64,000 bases of DNA from DASUPK01 sp963800285 (GCA_963800285.1 CAWDAL010000030.1:1-64000), one strand, 5' to 3'. Counted from the first letter of the stretch, positions 14,146 through 23,144 are shown. Numbers and translations: made by a program. Notes: generated by a model not told the origin, from the sequence alone.

Positions 14146-15144
14146 ATGATCCACCCGATACCCCCGGGCACCCGGGACATCCTGCCTGACGAGATGCGCG
14201 AGCTCCGCACGCTCCAGGCGACCCTGATCGAGGTCTTCGAGCGGTACGGCTATGGCCAGGTTGCCACGCCGACGCTCGAGTACGACGAGGTGCTCGCGCG
14301 CGGCGAGGGACGGAGCGGCGTCGGCGCCTACCGCTTCTTCGACGAGCGCGGCGAGCTGCTCGCGCTGCGCTCCGACATGACGATCCCGATCGCGCGCCTG
14401 GTGGCGACCCGCTTCGCCGACGCGCAGCCACCTCATCGGTTCTCCTACGTCGGCAACGCGTACCGGATCGTCCGCCCGCAGCGAGGCCAGGTCCGCCAGT
14501 TCCTGCACGCCGGGATTGAGCTGCTCGGCTCGCCGGCGCCCGAGGGAACCGCCGAGGTCCTCGAGGTGCTGAGCGCGTCGCTCGATGCGGTCGGGCTCAA
14601 CCGGGCCGTGCTCGGGCTCGGCGACGCCGACCTCTACCGCCAGCTGCTGAACGAGCTCGGGGTGGAGGGCGAGCGCCGGACGCGCATCCTCGACCGCCTG
14701 GCCGAGCACAACCTGGTCGGCCTGGAGATGGCGGTGGACGAGGTGGAGGGCCTGGACGCGCACGGCCGGGAGACGCTGCTGCGGCTGCCCGGCCTGCGGG
14801 GCGGGGCGGAGGTGCTGGAGCAGGCCCGCGAGCTCGGAGGGGTCGCAGTGGAGCGGGCCGCGCAGCGACTGCAGCAGACATATGACCTGCTCGTCGAGCG
14901 GGGAGTCGCCGGCCGCGTCCAGCTCGACCTCAGCCTGCTGCGTGACCTCGGCTACTACACCGGCGCGATCGTCGAGATCTACGACCCGGCCCTCGGCCAC
15001 ATCCTCGGGGGCGGAGGCCGTTACGACGACCTCGTCGGCCGCTTCGGCCGCGCGATGCCCGCCGTCGGCTTCGGTCTCTACCTCGAGCGAGTGCACCTCG
15101 CCCAGATGGAGGAGGAGCGGCTCGCGAGGGAAGGAAGGAAATGA
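14146..15144 (+). CDS. hisZ: ATP phosphoribosyltransferase regulatory subunit
   Basis: 332 residues related to the catalytic core of histidyl-tRNA synthetase: PPGTRDILPDE near the N terminus, the motif-2 region FSYVGNAYRIVRPQRGQVRQF, and GGGGRYDDLVGRFG near the C terminus. It lacks the anticodon-binding domain, and the four-base overlap with a short-form hisG identifies it as HisZ, the regulatory partner that makes short HisG active and histidine-sensitive. Most actinobacteria use a long HisG without HisZ. First gene of hisZGDBHA. An in-frame extension upstream has no protein character. Confidence 0.88.
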   Translation: MIHPIPPGTRDILPDEMRELRTLQATLIEVFERYGYGQVATPTLEYDEVLARGEGRSGVGAYRFFDERGELLALRSDMTIPIARLVATRFADAQPPHRFSYVGNAYRIVRPQRGQVRQFLHAGIELLGSPAPEGTAEVLEVLSASLDAVGLNRAVLGLGDADLYRQLLNELGVEGERRTRILDRLAEHNLVGLEMAVDEVEGLDAHGRETLLRLPGLRGGAEVLEQARELGGVAVERAAQRLQQTYDLLVERGVAGRVQLDLSLLRDLGYYTGAIVEIYDPALGHILGGGGRYDDLVGRFGRAMPAVGFGLYLERVHLAQMEEERLAREGRK

Positions 15145-15815
15145 GCCCCACGGTCGAGGCTCCGCGCGCCCGCCCGGGCGGGCCGCTCAAGCTGGCGATC
15201 CCCCGGGGAGCGCTCTGGGGCGAGACGCTCGATGCGCTCGATCGGATCGGCGTCGACACCGACGAGATGCGCGGCGACTCGCGCTCGCTGATCTTCGAGG
15301 TCAACGGGATGAGCCTGGTGACGATGCGGCCTTCGGACGTGCCCACCTATGTGGAGTCCGGCGCCGCCGATCTCGGGATCACCGGCAAGGACGTGCTGCT
15401 CGAGCACACCGACCGGATCGTCTACGAGATCCTCGACCTCGGCTACGGCGCCTGCCGCATGGTGCTGGCCGGCCGCAAGGGAGACGAGAGTCTCGGCGAG
15501 ACCGAGAGGCGGCTCGGCGGCATGCGGATCGCGACCAAGTACCCGCGGATCGCGGAGCGCTACTTCGAGGAGACCGGCAGGCAGGCCGAGGTGATCGAGG
15601 TGAAGGGCTCGGTGGAGCTCGCTCCGCTCGTCGGCCTGGCCGATGGGATCGTCGATCTGGTGGCGACCGGCCGCACTCTCGAGGAGAACGGCCTCGAGAT
15701 CCGAGAGGAGATCGCCTCCTCAACCGCGCGGCTGGTCGCGAACCGGGTCTCCCACAAGCTGCGCGCGGCCGAGGTGGACAACCTGGTCGAACGTCTGCGC
15801 CCGGAGGAGGGCTGA
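15141..15815 (+). CDS. hisG: ATP phosphoribosyltransferase, short form
   Basis: 224 residues, the short HisG that lacks the C-terminal regulatory domain. It condenses ATP and PRPP in the first step of histidine synthesis. Visible are LAIPRGALW near residue 18, DLGITGKDVL, the RIATKYPRIAERYF region and the PRPP-binding segment GIVDLVATGRTLEENGL. About 15 extra N-terminal residues precede the family start. The ATG overlaps the hisZ stop as ATGA, and the stop shares a base with hisD. Confidence 0.94.
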   Translation: MSPTVEAPRARPGGPLKLAIPRGALWGETLDALDRIGVDTDEMRGDSRSLIFEVNGMSLVTMRPSDVPTYVESGAADLGITGKDVLLEHTDRIVYEILDLGYGACRMVLAGRKGDESLGETERRLGGMRIATKYPRIAERYFEETGRQAEVIEVKGSVELAPLVGLADGIVDLVATGRTLEENGLEIREEIASSTARLVANRVSHKLRAAEVDNLVERLRPEEG

Positions 15816-17086
15816 TGCGAATTGAGCGGTTCGACTGGGACGGGACCGACGCCCGCGGCCTGGCGGGCAGGATCCGGAACCTGCAGCCGGCGCTCGGCGA
15901 GGTCGCCGACCCGGTTCGGGTGATCGTCTCCGCGATCCGCGCAGACGGCGACTCCGCTCTGGCCGAGATCGAGAGCCGGTTCTCGAATGACGCCGTCGAC
16001 GCGGCGGCGATCAGGCAGCCGGACGAGGCGATGGCCTCGGCCAAGTCTCGGCTCGACCCGGAATTGATCGAGGCGATGGAGCTCGCGGCGGCGAACATCC
16101 GCACGGTCGCAGAGGCTCAGCTGGCCGAGCCGCGCCACATCGGGCTCGCGCAGGGCCAGACGGTGGAGCTGCGCGAGGTCCCCGTTGGATCGGCCGCCGT
16201 CTACGCGCCGGGCGGCACGGCTGCCTATCCGTCGACCGTGCTGATGGGCTGCATCCCCGCGAAGGTTGCCGGGGTGGAGCGCGTCGCCGTCGCCACTCCG
16301 CCGCCCGTCTCGGACGTGACTCTGGCAGCGTCCGCGATCGCCGGCGCCGACGAGGTCTACGCGATGGGCGGAGCGCAGGCGATTGCGGCGCTCGCGATCG
16401 GAACCGAGCGAATCGCCCCGGTCGACGTGATCGCCGGCCCGGGCAACCGCTACGTCCAGGAGGCGAAGCGCCAGCTCGCCGGGGAGGTGGGGATCGACGG
16501 AATCGCCGGACCCTCCGAGCTGATGGTGATCGCGGGCGACACCGCGGACCCCGACTGGATGGGGCTCGACCTCTGCTCGCAGGCCGAGCACGGCTCCGAT
16601 GGGCTGCTGGTCGCGGCGGCCGTCGAGACCGTGATCCTCGACGCGATCGCGGAGAGCGTCGAGCGGATCGCAGCGGAGCGCGGCATCGCGGGCGAGGCCG
16701 CGCTCGCGCTCGTCGCCATTCCCGAGACCGAGGCGGGGGTCGCCCTGGCCAACGCAGTCGCACCGGAGCACCTCGAGATCCTGACCGAGGACGCCGAGCT
16801 GCTCGCGGAGCGAGTGACCACGGCCGGCTGCGCCTTCGTCGGTCCCTATGGAGCGACCGCGTTCGGCGACTACGCGGCGGGGTCGAACCACGTGCTGCCC
16901 ACCGGCGGCGCCGGCCGCTTCCAGGGCCCGCTCGGGCCGGGCGCCTTCCGGCGGCGCATCTCGACGGTCGAGATCACGCAGGAGGCGGCCCGGGAGCTCG
17001 CACCGGCTGTCGCTACATTGGCCCGCTCCGAGGGCTTCCCGCTGCACGCGGACTCGGTCGAGACACGCGTAAAGGAGCAGGGATGA
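15815..17086 (+). CDS. hisD: histidinol dehydrogenase
   Basis: 423 residues. It oxidises L-histidinol to histidine in two NAD-dependent steps with a zinc ion. Signatures are VYAPGGTAAYPSTVLM, VIAGPGNRYVQEAKRQ, GPSELMVIAG and the zinc/catalytic segment LCSQAEHGSDG; near the C terminus, EHLEILTED and AAGSNHVLPTGG. The ATG overlaps the hisG stop by one base, and the end overlaps hisB as ATGA, so it is tightly coupled in the operon. Confidence 0.96.
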   Translation: MRIERFDWDGTDARGLAGRIRNLQPALGEVADPVRVIVSAIRADGDSALAEIESRFSNDAVDAAAIRQPDEAMASAKSRLDPELIEAMELAAANIRTVAEAQLAEPRHIGLAQGQTVELREVPVGSAAVYAPGGTAAYPSTVLMGCIPAKVAGVERVAVATPPPVSDVTLAASAIAGADEVYAMGGAQAIAALAIGTERIAPVDVIAGPGNRYVQEAKRQLAGEVGIDGIAGPSELMVIAGDTADPDWMGLDLCSQAEHGSDGLLVAAAVETVILDAIAESVERIAAERGIAGEAALALVAIPETEAGVALANAVAPEHLEILTEDAELLAERVTTAGCAFVGPYGATAFGDYAAGSNHVLPTGGAGRFQGPLGPGAFRRRISTVEITQEAARELAPAVATLARSEGFPLHADSVETRVKEQG

Positions 17087-17673
17087 GCCGCACAGCAGAG
17101 ATCAATCGCGAGACCAAGGAGACCAAGGTCGGGCTGCGCCTGGACCTGGATGGCGGCGAGGCCAAGGTCTCGACCGGCGTCGGCTTCCTCGACCACATGC
17201 TGGAGCTGCTCGCGCGCCACGGCAGGCTCGGCCTCGAGGTCGAGGCGTCGGGCGACCTGGAGACGGGCGCGCACCACACCACCGAGGACGTGGGCATCTG
17301 CCTGGGCCAGGCGATCGACCAGGCGCTCGGCGACCGCGCTGGGATCCGGCGCTACGGCTCGGCGCTGGTGCCGATGGACGAGGCGCTGGGCGAGTGCGCG
17401 ATCGACATCTCCGGGCGGCCCTTCTGTGCCTTCGACGCCGACCTGCCCGATGTGACGATCGCGGGCTTCGACTCCGAGCTGACCGAGGAGTTCTTCCGCG
17501 CGGTCTCCAACAACTCGAAGATGACGCTGCACCTCTGGGTCCGGTCGGGCTCGAACGCGCACCACATGATCGAGGCTTCCTTCAAGGCGTTCGCCCGGGC
17601 CCTCCGCGTGGCCGTCTCGATCGACCCGGACGAGAGCGGCGTGCCCTCCACCAAGGGCACCCTCACGGAATGA
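17083..17673 (+). CDS. hisB: imidazoleglycerol-phosphate dehydratase
   Basis: 196 residues, monofunctional HisB (no phosphatase domain). It dehydrates imidazole glycerol phosphate in the histidine pathway, using two Mn2+ ions. Metal-binding repeats are LDHMLELLARHG and HHTTEDVG in the first half and the SNNSKMTLHLW and NAHHMIEASFKAFARAL segments in the second. ATGA overlaps join it to hisD and hisH. Confidence 0.96.
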   Translation: MSRTAEINRETKETKVGLRLDLDGGEAKVSTGVGFLDHMLELLARHGRLGLEVEASGDLETGAHHTTEDVGICLGQAIDQALGDRAGIRRYGSALVPMDEALGECAIDISGRPFCAFDADLPDVTIAGFDSELTEEFFRAVSNNSKMTLHLWVRSGSNAHHMIEASFKAFARALRVAVSIDPDESGVPSTKGTLTE

Positions 17674-18284
17674 CGCGGATCGCGATCCTCGACTACGGGA
17701 TGGGCAACCTCCGCTCGGTCGAGAAGGCCCTCGAGCGGGTCGGGGCCGAGGCCGAGATCACCGCGGACCGCAGGCGCGTGGAGGCCGCCGACGGAGTGAT
17801 CCTGCCGGGCGTCGGCGCCTTCCCGAAGGCGATGAGCCGGGTCCACGAGATCGGGCTCGACGAGCTGGTCGCCGGCCGGGTGGACGCCGGAACCCCCGTG
17901 CTCGGCATCTGCCTCGGCATGCAGCTGCTCTTCGACTCCTCCGTGGAGAACGAGGGCGCGGGCGGGCTCTCGCTGCTCAACGGGATCGTTGCCCCTCTCG
18001 AGGCGAACGGCTACAAGGTCCCGCACATCGGCTGGTCGCCCGTTCGCTGGGAGCACGAATCGCGGCTCACCGAGGGACTGGGAGAGGAGACGCCGTTCTA
18101 CTTCGTGCACTCATTCGCTCCGCGCCCGGCCGCCGAGGACGACGTGCTCGGCACCACCGCCTACGGCGCTCGCTTCGCCTGCGCCGTGGAGCGCCCGCCG
18201 CTCTACGGCGTCCAGTTCCACCCCGAGAAGTCGAGCTCGGCGGGGCTTGGGCTGCTCGCCAACTTCACCGCGATCTGCAGTTGA
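17670..18284 (+). CDS. hisH: imidazole glycerol phosphate synthase, glutaminase subunit
   Basis: 204 residues, class I glutamine amidotransferase that supplies ammonia to HisF. The nucleophile Cys is in GICLGMQLLF (about residue 78), and the His-Glu pair is in QFHPEKSS. The N-terminal DYGMGNLRSVEKAL is typical. Its partner hisF is not adjacent but lies 1.5 kb downstream. Overlaps hisB as ATGA and hisA as TTGA. Confidence 0.95.
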   Translation: MTRIAILDYGMGNLRSVEKALERVGAEAEITADRRRVEAADGVILPGVGAFPKAMSRVHEIGLDELVAGRVDAGTPVLGICLGMQLLFDSSVENEGAGGLSLLNGIVAPLEANGYKVPHIGWSPVRWEHESRLTEGLGEETPFYFVHSFAPRPAAEDDVLGTTAYGARFACAVERPPLYGVQFHPEKSSSAGLGLLANFTAICS

Positions 18285-19006
18285 TCCTCTACCCGGCGAT
18301 CGACATCCGGGACGGCAAGGCCGTCCGGCTGATCCAGGGCGACTACGAGCAGGAGACGGCCTATGACGACGACCCGGTGGTGGCCGCACGGCGCTGGGTC
18401 GACGGCGGGGCGCGCTGGCTCCACGTGGTCGACCTCGACGGGGCCCGGGCCGGCGAACCGGTGAACCTCGAGCACGTCCGGCGGATCGTCGCCGCGGTCA
18501 GCATCCCCGTACAGGTCGGGGGCGGGCTGCGCGACTCGAAGAAGGTCGAGGAGGCGTTCTCCTCGGGTGCGGAGCGCGTCGTGTTGGGCACCGCGGCCGT
18601 GCGCGACCCGGAGATGGCGGAGGCGATCGCGGCCGCCCACGGCGAGCGGGTGGTCGCATCGGTGGACGCGCGGTCGGGCAAGGTCGCGGCAGAGGGCTGG
18701 ACCGAGGCGTCGGAGCTGGGCACCGCCGAGGTGATCGCCGCGCTCTCCGAGCGAGGCATCGACCGGTTCGTCTACACACCGGTCGAGGTCGACGGGCTGA
18801 TGGAGGGCCCGGACCTCGACTCGCTCCGCGAGGCGGCCGAGGCGACCACAGGGGAGCTGATCTACTCCGGCGGGGTCGGATCGCTCGACGATCTTCATGC
18901 CCTCGCCGATCTCGGACTCAGCAACCTCGGCGGCGTGATCGTGGGACGGGCGCTCTACGAGCAGCGCTTCTCCGTGGCCGAGGCCCAGGCGATCCTCGAC
19001 CCCTGA
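18281..19006 (+). CDS. hisA: phosphoribosylformimino-5-aminoimidazole carboxamide ribotide isomerase
   Basis: 241-residue TIM barrel that catalyses the Amadori rearrangement of ProFAR. It begins LYPAIDIRDGKAVRL with the catalytic Asp and carries QVGGGLRDSKKVEEA, VVLGTAAV and the second phosphate loop IYSGGVGSLDDL. In some actinobacteria HisA is the dual-purpose PriA, which also serves tryptophan synthesis; this cannot be decided by eye. It uses a TTG start overlapping the hisH stop. Last gene of the contiguous his run. Confidence 0.93.
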   Translation: MILYPAIDIRDGKAVRLIQGDYEQETAYDDDPVVAARRWVDGGARWLHVVDLDGARAGEPVNLEHVRRIVAAVSIPVQVGGGLRDSKKVEEAFSSGAERVVLGTAAVRDPEMAEAIAAAHGERVVASVDARSGKVAAEGWTEASELGTAEVIAALSERGIDRFVYTPVEVDGLMEGPDLDSLREAAEATTGELIYSGGVGSLDDLHALADLGLSNLGGVIVGRALYEQRFSVAEAQAILDP

Positions 19007-19016
19007 ATCGGTTGTC

Positions 19017-19022
19017 TAGGAT
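19017..19022 (+). promoter_or_regulatory. leaderless -10 box (TAGGAT)
   Basis: Six bases before the ATG at 19029; TANNNT pattern. Confidence 0.45.
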
Positions 19023-19028
19023 CGCCTC

Positions 19029-19385
19029 ATGGGGAGACTGTTCGGTCCGTTCTTCGTCTTCGCGGGCATCATGCACTTCGTCAAGACCCGCTGGTACGAG
19101 CGGATCATGCCGCCGTACGTCCCGCGCCACCGCGAGCTCGTCTACGCCAGCGGCGTTGCCGAGATCGCGGGCGGGCTGGCGACGATGCACCCGGCGACGC
19201 GGAGGGCCGGCAGCGCGTGGAGCATCGCGACGCTCGTCGCCGTCTTCCCGGCGAACGTCCACATGGCGCTCGAGCCGGAGCGCTACGAGAAGGGGATCCC
19301 CGGAGGCCGCAACGCCCTGTATGCGCGTCTGCCGGTGCAACTGCTGTTCATCGCCTGGGCCTACGCGGCCGGCGACTGGGACTAG
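19029..19385 (+). CDS. DoxX-like membrane protein
   Basis: 118 residues with about three hydrophobic segments (residues 2-18, 39-58 region and 93-112). The pattern FAGIMHF, then IMPPYVPRHRELVYASGVAEIAGGLA, is the DoxX-like signature of small quinone-pathway-like membrane proteins of unknown role. It has its own leaderless -10 box and is probably not functionally linked to the flanking his genes. Its stop shares a CTAG with the convergent gene at 19382. Confidence 0.8.
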   Translation: MGRLFGPFFVFAGIMHFVKTRWYERIMPPYVPRHRELVYASGVAEIAGGLATMHPATRRAGSAWSIATLVAVFPANVHMALEPERYEKGIPGGRNALYARLPVQLLFIAWAYAAGDWD

Positions 19386-19774
19386 GCGAGCCCGGCCGCC
19401 GCGAGCGCGCCGTCGCGATCGCCGTAGTCCTTGAAGGTCGCAACGCGTCCATCCCTGAACGTCGCGACGACGGCGGTCGGGACGTCGGTCTCGACGCCGC
19501 TGCCGCGGCCCCTGATGTGAATCATCCCCAGTGCGATGACGCGTCCGTCGCCGAGATCGCGCACGTCGGTGTAGTCCAGCTCGAAGCTCTCGAAGCTCTC
19601 GCGCGTGTCCTGGAGGAACCTGCGGACCCCATCGTGCCCGCGGAAGGTTCCCTCCGTGGCGGTGCGCCGGGGCTCGAGCTCGAGGTTCTCGTCGGTGATC
19701 TCGAGAAGCGCCGCTTCCTCGCCGCGGCTGACGAGCTCGCCGGCCCGCAGAAACAGGTCGGTGTTGGCGGACAC
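19382..19774 (-). CDS. SnoaL/NTF2-like protein
   Basis: 130 residues with the NTF2-like layout: N-terminal helix (FLRAGELVSRGEEAALLEIT), the FRGHDGVRRFLQDTRESF segment, then strands ending in VVATFRDGRVATFKDYGDRDGAL. Such cone-shaped folds include ketosteroid-isomerase-like enzymes and many uncharacterised proteins; no catalytic set can be assigned. Divergent from hisF by 23 bases and inserted between hisA and hisF. Confidence 0.75.
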   Translation of the reverse strand: MSANTDLFLRAGELVSRGEEAALLEITDENLELEPRRTATEGTFRGHDGVRRFLQDTRESFESFELDYTDVRDLGDGRVIALGMIHIRGRGSGVETDVPTAVVATFRDGRVATFKDYGDRDGALAAAGLA

Positions 19775-19785
19775 GAGCGCAACGT

Positions 19786-19791
19786 TAACCT
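19786..19791 (+). promoter_or_regulatory. leaderless -10 box (TAACCT) of hisF
   Basis: Six bases before the hisF ATG; it suggests that hisF has its own promoter, separate from the hisZ operon. Confidence 0.45.
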
Positions 19792-19797
19792 CGATGC

Positions 19798-20613
19798 ATG
19801 GTCCTGAAGCGGGTCATCCCCTGCCTCGATGTTGACAACGGCCGCGTCGTCAAGGGCACGAACTTCGTCGACATCCGCGACGCCGGCGACCCGGTCGAGC
19901 TCGCGGAGCGCTATGACGCGGCCGGGGCGGACGAGCTCGTCTTCCTCGACATCACGGCCTCGCACGAGAGCCGCGACACGATCGTCGAGCTCGCGCGCCG
20001 CACCGCCGACAACGTCTTCATCCCGTTCACGATCGGGGGTGGCATCCGGTCGGTCGAGGACGCCCAGGCGGTGCTCGACGCGGGCGCCGACAAGGTCTCG
20101 GTGAACTCCGCGGCTCTCGATCGTCCCGAGCTGATCTCGGAGCTGGCCGAGGTCTTCGGCTCCCAGTGCATCGTGATCGCGATCGACGCGAAGCGCCGGG
20201 GCGCCGGAGACTCCTCTGAGACCTGCCAGGCGCCCCCGGGGCACTTCGGCGACGCCGAATGGGATGTCTATGTCCACGGCGGACGGACCAAGGTGGAGGG
20301 CCGCGAGGCGGTCGCGTGGGCGAAGGAGGCGACCGAGCTGGGGGCGGGGGAGGTCCTGCTGACCAGCATGGACCGCGACGGCACCACCGACGGCTACGAC
20401 CTCGAGTTGACCCGCTTCGTCGCCGAGGCGGTGAGTGTTCCGGTGATCGCCTCGGGCGGGGCCGGCGAGCTCGACCATCTGGTCGAAGCGGTCGAGGCGG
20501 GCCACGCCGACGCGGTGCTCTGCGCGTCGATCTTCCACTACGGCGCGCACACCGTCGCTGAGGCGAAGGAGCGCTTGAGCGAGGCCGGGATCCCGGTCCG
20601 ACTGGCCGGCTAG
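19798..20613 (+). CDS. hisF: imidazole glycerol phosphate synthase, cyclase subunit
   Basis: 271-residue TIM barrel, partner of HisH: it uses ammonia to split PRFAR into IGP and AICAR. The N-terminal RVIPCLDVDNGRVVKG with catalytic Asp, the FIPFTIGGGIRSVEDA phosphate loop, the second Asp in LTSMDRDGT, and ASGGAGELDHL are all present. It is separated from hisA by a DoxX-like gene and an opposite-strand gene and has its own -10 box. hisC, hisE and hisI are not in the window. Confidence 0.96.
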   Translation: MVLKRVIPCLDVDNGRVVKGTNFVDIRDAGDPVELAERYDAAGADELVFLDITASHESRDTIVELARRTADNVFIPFTIGGGIRSVEDAQAVLDAGADKVSVNSAALDRPELISELAEVFGSQCIVIAIDAKRRGAGDSSETCQAPPGHFGDAEWDVYVHGGRTKVEGREAVAWAKEATELGAGEVLLTSMDRDGTTDGYDLELTRFVAEAVSVPVIASGGAGELDHLVEAVEAGHADAVLCASIFHYGAHTVAEAKERLSEAGIPVRLAG

Positions 20614-21971
20614 CCGCTCTTCTTCTTCGCGGCCTTCTGCTTGCTCTTCGCCTGGCCCTTGCTCTTCTTCGCGGCTGCCTTCTGCTGCGCGGCGTTGGCC
20701 TTGCGCTTGATGTCCGCCGGGCTGCGCGGCTTCAGCGCGTAGATCGTCTTGTAGCCGGTCAGGTAGATGTTCCGCCCGTCCGAGATCACCGGGTTGTATG
20801 CGCCGTCCTTGAAGCTCCAGACCTTGTTTCCGTTCGCGACGTTGAAGCCGTCGGTCTCCGTGGTCTTGAGATTCGCGACGTAGACGATGTTTCCGATGAC
20901 GCTCGCCGCGCCGATCACCGAGCCCCCGACGTCGGCGGACCAGCGCTCGTTCCCGTTCCGAGCGTCAAGTGCGTAGAAGCGGCTTCCTCCATAGGTGCCG
21001 AAGTAGACGCTCGGGGGGCTGGTCGGAGTCGCGCCGGCCGCCGTCCCCGCGTAGACCTCGCCGCCGATCGTGTGACTCCAGATGACGTCTCCGGTGTCCC
21101 GGTTGAAGCTGTAGATGCGGCCGTCCTTCGAACCCGCGTACACCCTGCCGAAGGCGACGGCCGCAGTGCCATAGAAGGCGCCGGCCGCGACGCCCGTGCC
21201 CTGCGAGTCCGACTGCCACTCGATGTGGCCGTCGCGGATCCGGACGGCGCTCATCGTCCCCGAGTAGTCCCCGACGTAGGCGACTCCGTTGGCGATCGCC
21301 GGCGCCGCCTTGATCTCTCCGCCGAGCTGTGTCTGCCAGATGGTCTTGCCCGTCCCCAGGTCGAAGGCGTAGAGGTTCCCGCATTCGCAGCCCGCAATCA
21401 CCATGTTCCCGACGACCACCGGCGAGGACTCGGTGCGCCCCGGTAGCGAACGCCGCCAGACCGTCCTCCCGTTCTTGGTGGCGATCGCGATGACCTGTCC
21501 GGGGTCGAGGTTGGAGATGAAGAGCATGTGGTTGCCGTAGGCCGGGGCGGAGGCGTTCCGCGTGGCGATCTCGCGCGTCCAGCGCGCCTTTCCCGTGCGC
21601 TTCTTGATCGAGAACACGAGGCCGTTGTTGTTCATCCCATAGATCGCGCCGCCGACCGCGATCGGCGAGTACTCGAGCAGGCGGCGGCCCTTGAACGTCC
21701 ACCTGGTCGCGAACGGCGGTTTGACGTGGGGGGCGTCCAGGTAGCGCGTCCGCTCCTTGTCGCGACCGTAGAACGGCCAGTTCACGGTCTTGATCACCGG
21801 GCCCGTGCTCGTGGTCGTCTCGATCGTGCAGGGTTCGGCGCACGACTTGTCGGCCGGGCGCTTCAGCACCAGGTACCCGGCCACCGCAATGAGGACGGCG
21901 GCGACGCCGGCGGCGGCGGCGATCGTCGCCCAGCGATGATCGGCCCAGAGGCTCTTGAGCGCGGCGCGCAT
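20610..21971 (-). CDS. membrane-anchored PQQ-type beta-propeller protein with lysine-rich tail
   Basis: 453 residues. An N-terminal transmembrane anchor (about 15-34) is followed by repeated beta-propeller blades with the PQQ/outer-membrane-assembly (BamB-like) pattern, such as YAFDLGTGKTIWQ, YSFNRDTGDVIWS and YALDARNGNERWS. The last 40 residues are Lys/Ala-rich (AAAKKSKGQAKSKQKAAKKK). An extracytoplasmic scaffold or sensor is likely; enzymatic PQQ use is not implied. Ends on a CTAG shared with hisF. Confidence 0.8.
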   Translation of the reverse strand: MRAALKSLWADHRWATIAAAAGVAAVLIAVAGYLVLKRPADKSCAEPCTIETTTSTGPVIKTVNWPFYGRDKERTRYLDAPHVKPPFATRWTFKGRRLLEYSPIAVGGAIYGMNNNGLVFSIKKRTGKARWTREIATRNASAPAYGNHMLFISNLDPGQVIAIATKNGRTVWRRSLPGRTESSPVVVGNMVIAGCECGNLYAFDLGTGKTIWQTQLGGEIKAAPAIANGVAYVGDYSGTMSAVRIRDGHIEWQSDSQGTGVAAGAFYGTAAVAFGRVYAGSKDGRIYSFNRDTGDVIWSHTIGGEVYAGTAAGATPTSPPSVYFGTYGGSRFYALDARNGNERWSADVGGSVIGAASVIGNIVYVANLKTTETDGFNVANGNKVWSFKDGAYNPVISDGRNIYLTGYKTIYALKPRSPADIKRKANAAQQKAAAKKSKGQAKSKQKAAKKKSG

Positions 21972-21999
21972 ACGATCGGCACGATAGGCAAGACCGCTA

Positions 22000-23133
22000 A
22001 TGCCGGACTCAAGAGAAATCGACCCCGCCCGCCTACCGCAGGCGATCGACGCCCTGCCGGGAATCGACGCGGTTCGGCGCCTCGCCGAGAGGGTGCCGAC
22101 CTACCTGGTCGGCGGCGTCGTCCGGGATCTCCTGCTCGGCGCCGAGGGCGCGGATCTCGACGTTGCGGTCGAGGGCGACGCCGAGGCTCTGGCCGACCTT
22201 CCGGGCTACCGGCCCGAGCGCGACGAGTACTTCCTCACCGGGAAGCTCGAGGCCGGCGATCAGGAGATCGACGTCGCCCAGACGCGCGCCGAGGCCTACC
22301 CGCGGCCCGGCGCCCTTCCCGAGGTGCGGCCGGCGCCGATCGAGGAGGACCTCGCCCGCCGGGACTTCACCGTCAACGCGATTGCGTACCCGCTCTCCGG
22401 CGACGGGGGTCTTCTCGACCCACACGGCGGGGTCGACGATCTCCGGACCGGCCGCCTGCGAGTGCTTCACGACCGCTCCTTCGTCGACGACCCGACCCGC
22501 GCGCTGCGAGCCGCCCGCTATGCGGCGCGGTTCGGGTTCGACCTGGACCCGGATACGGCGGGACTGCTGACGGAGGCGGACCTCTCGACGGTCTCCGAGG
22601 ACCGGATACAGAATGAGCTGCGCAAGATCGCGGCGGAGGGCGATCCGGCGCGCGCCCTGCGGCTGATCGTCGACTGGGGAGTGATGCCAACCCTCGATCC
22701 GGGGGCTCCCGAGCGCGTCGAGGAGGTGGTCCGGCTGGCGTCGGGTCCGCCGTGGGCGGGATGGGTGGATCGTGAGCTCGCGGTGATGCTCGCGATCGTC
22801 CGCCCGCTGCCCCAGATCCGGGAGCTGGTCGGTGCCGAGCCGGAGCGCCCCTCGGCCGCTCACAGGCTCGCCAAGCCGTGGGACCCGGCGCAGTTGCTCG
22901 TCGCCAGGGCGCTGGGGGCGGAGTGGCTCGACGATTACGCGGAGAGGTGGCGTCAGGTCCGGCTCGAGATCACCGGGGAGGACCTGATCGCCGGGGGCAT
23001 CGATCAGGGCCCGGCGATCGGGCACGGCCTCGAGGCCGCGCTCTCGGGCAAGCTGGACGGCGAGCTCGCGGGCCGCGACGAGGAGCTCCGGATCGCCCTG
23101 GCCGCGGCCAGAGGGGAGATCCCGGAGGACTGA
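22000..23133 (+). CDS. CCA tRNA nucleotidyltransferase / poly(A) polymerase family protein
   Basis: 377 residues, class II nucleotidyltransferase. The head domain shows YLVGGVVRDLLLG (residues 33-45), the catalytic DLDVAVEG Asp pair, RRDFTVNAIAYPL and RALRAARYAARFGFDL with the ERxxxE-like SEDRIQNELRKI segment. The family adds CCA to tRNA 3' ends or poly(A) tails. The sequence is shorter than the usual actinobacterial CCA enzyme of about 480 residues and shows no HD domain, so whether it is the CCA enzyme or a relative is open. Divergent from the propeller gene. Confidence 0.82.
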   Translation: MPDSREIDPARLPQAIDALPGIDAVRRLAERVPTYLVGGVVRDLLLGAEGADLDVAVEGDAEALADLPGYRPERDEYFLTGKLEAGDQEIDVAQTRAEAYPRPGALPEVRPAPIEEDLARRDFTVNAIAYPLSGDGGLLDPHGGVDDLRTGRLRVLHDRSFVDDPTRALRAARYAARFGFDLDPDTAGLLTEADLSTVSEDRIQNELRKIAAEGDPARALRLIVDWGVMPTLDPGAPERVEEVVRLASGPPWAGWVDRELAVMLAIVRPLPQIRELVGAEPERPSAAHRLAKPWDPAQLLVARALGAEWLDDYAERWRQVRLEITGEDLIAGGIDQGPAIGHGLEAALSGKLDGELAGRDEELRIALAAARGEIPED

Positions 23134-23144
23134 CGGCGCCTCGG

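Noticed and set aside
14146..15144. Histidyl-tRNA synthetase (hisS)
   Set aside because: The C-terminal anticodon-binding domain is missing and the gene overlaps a short hisG, so HisZ fits better.
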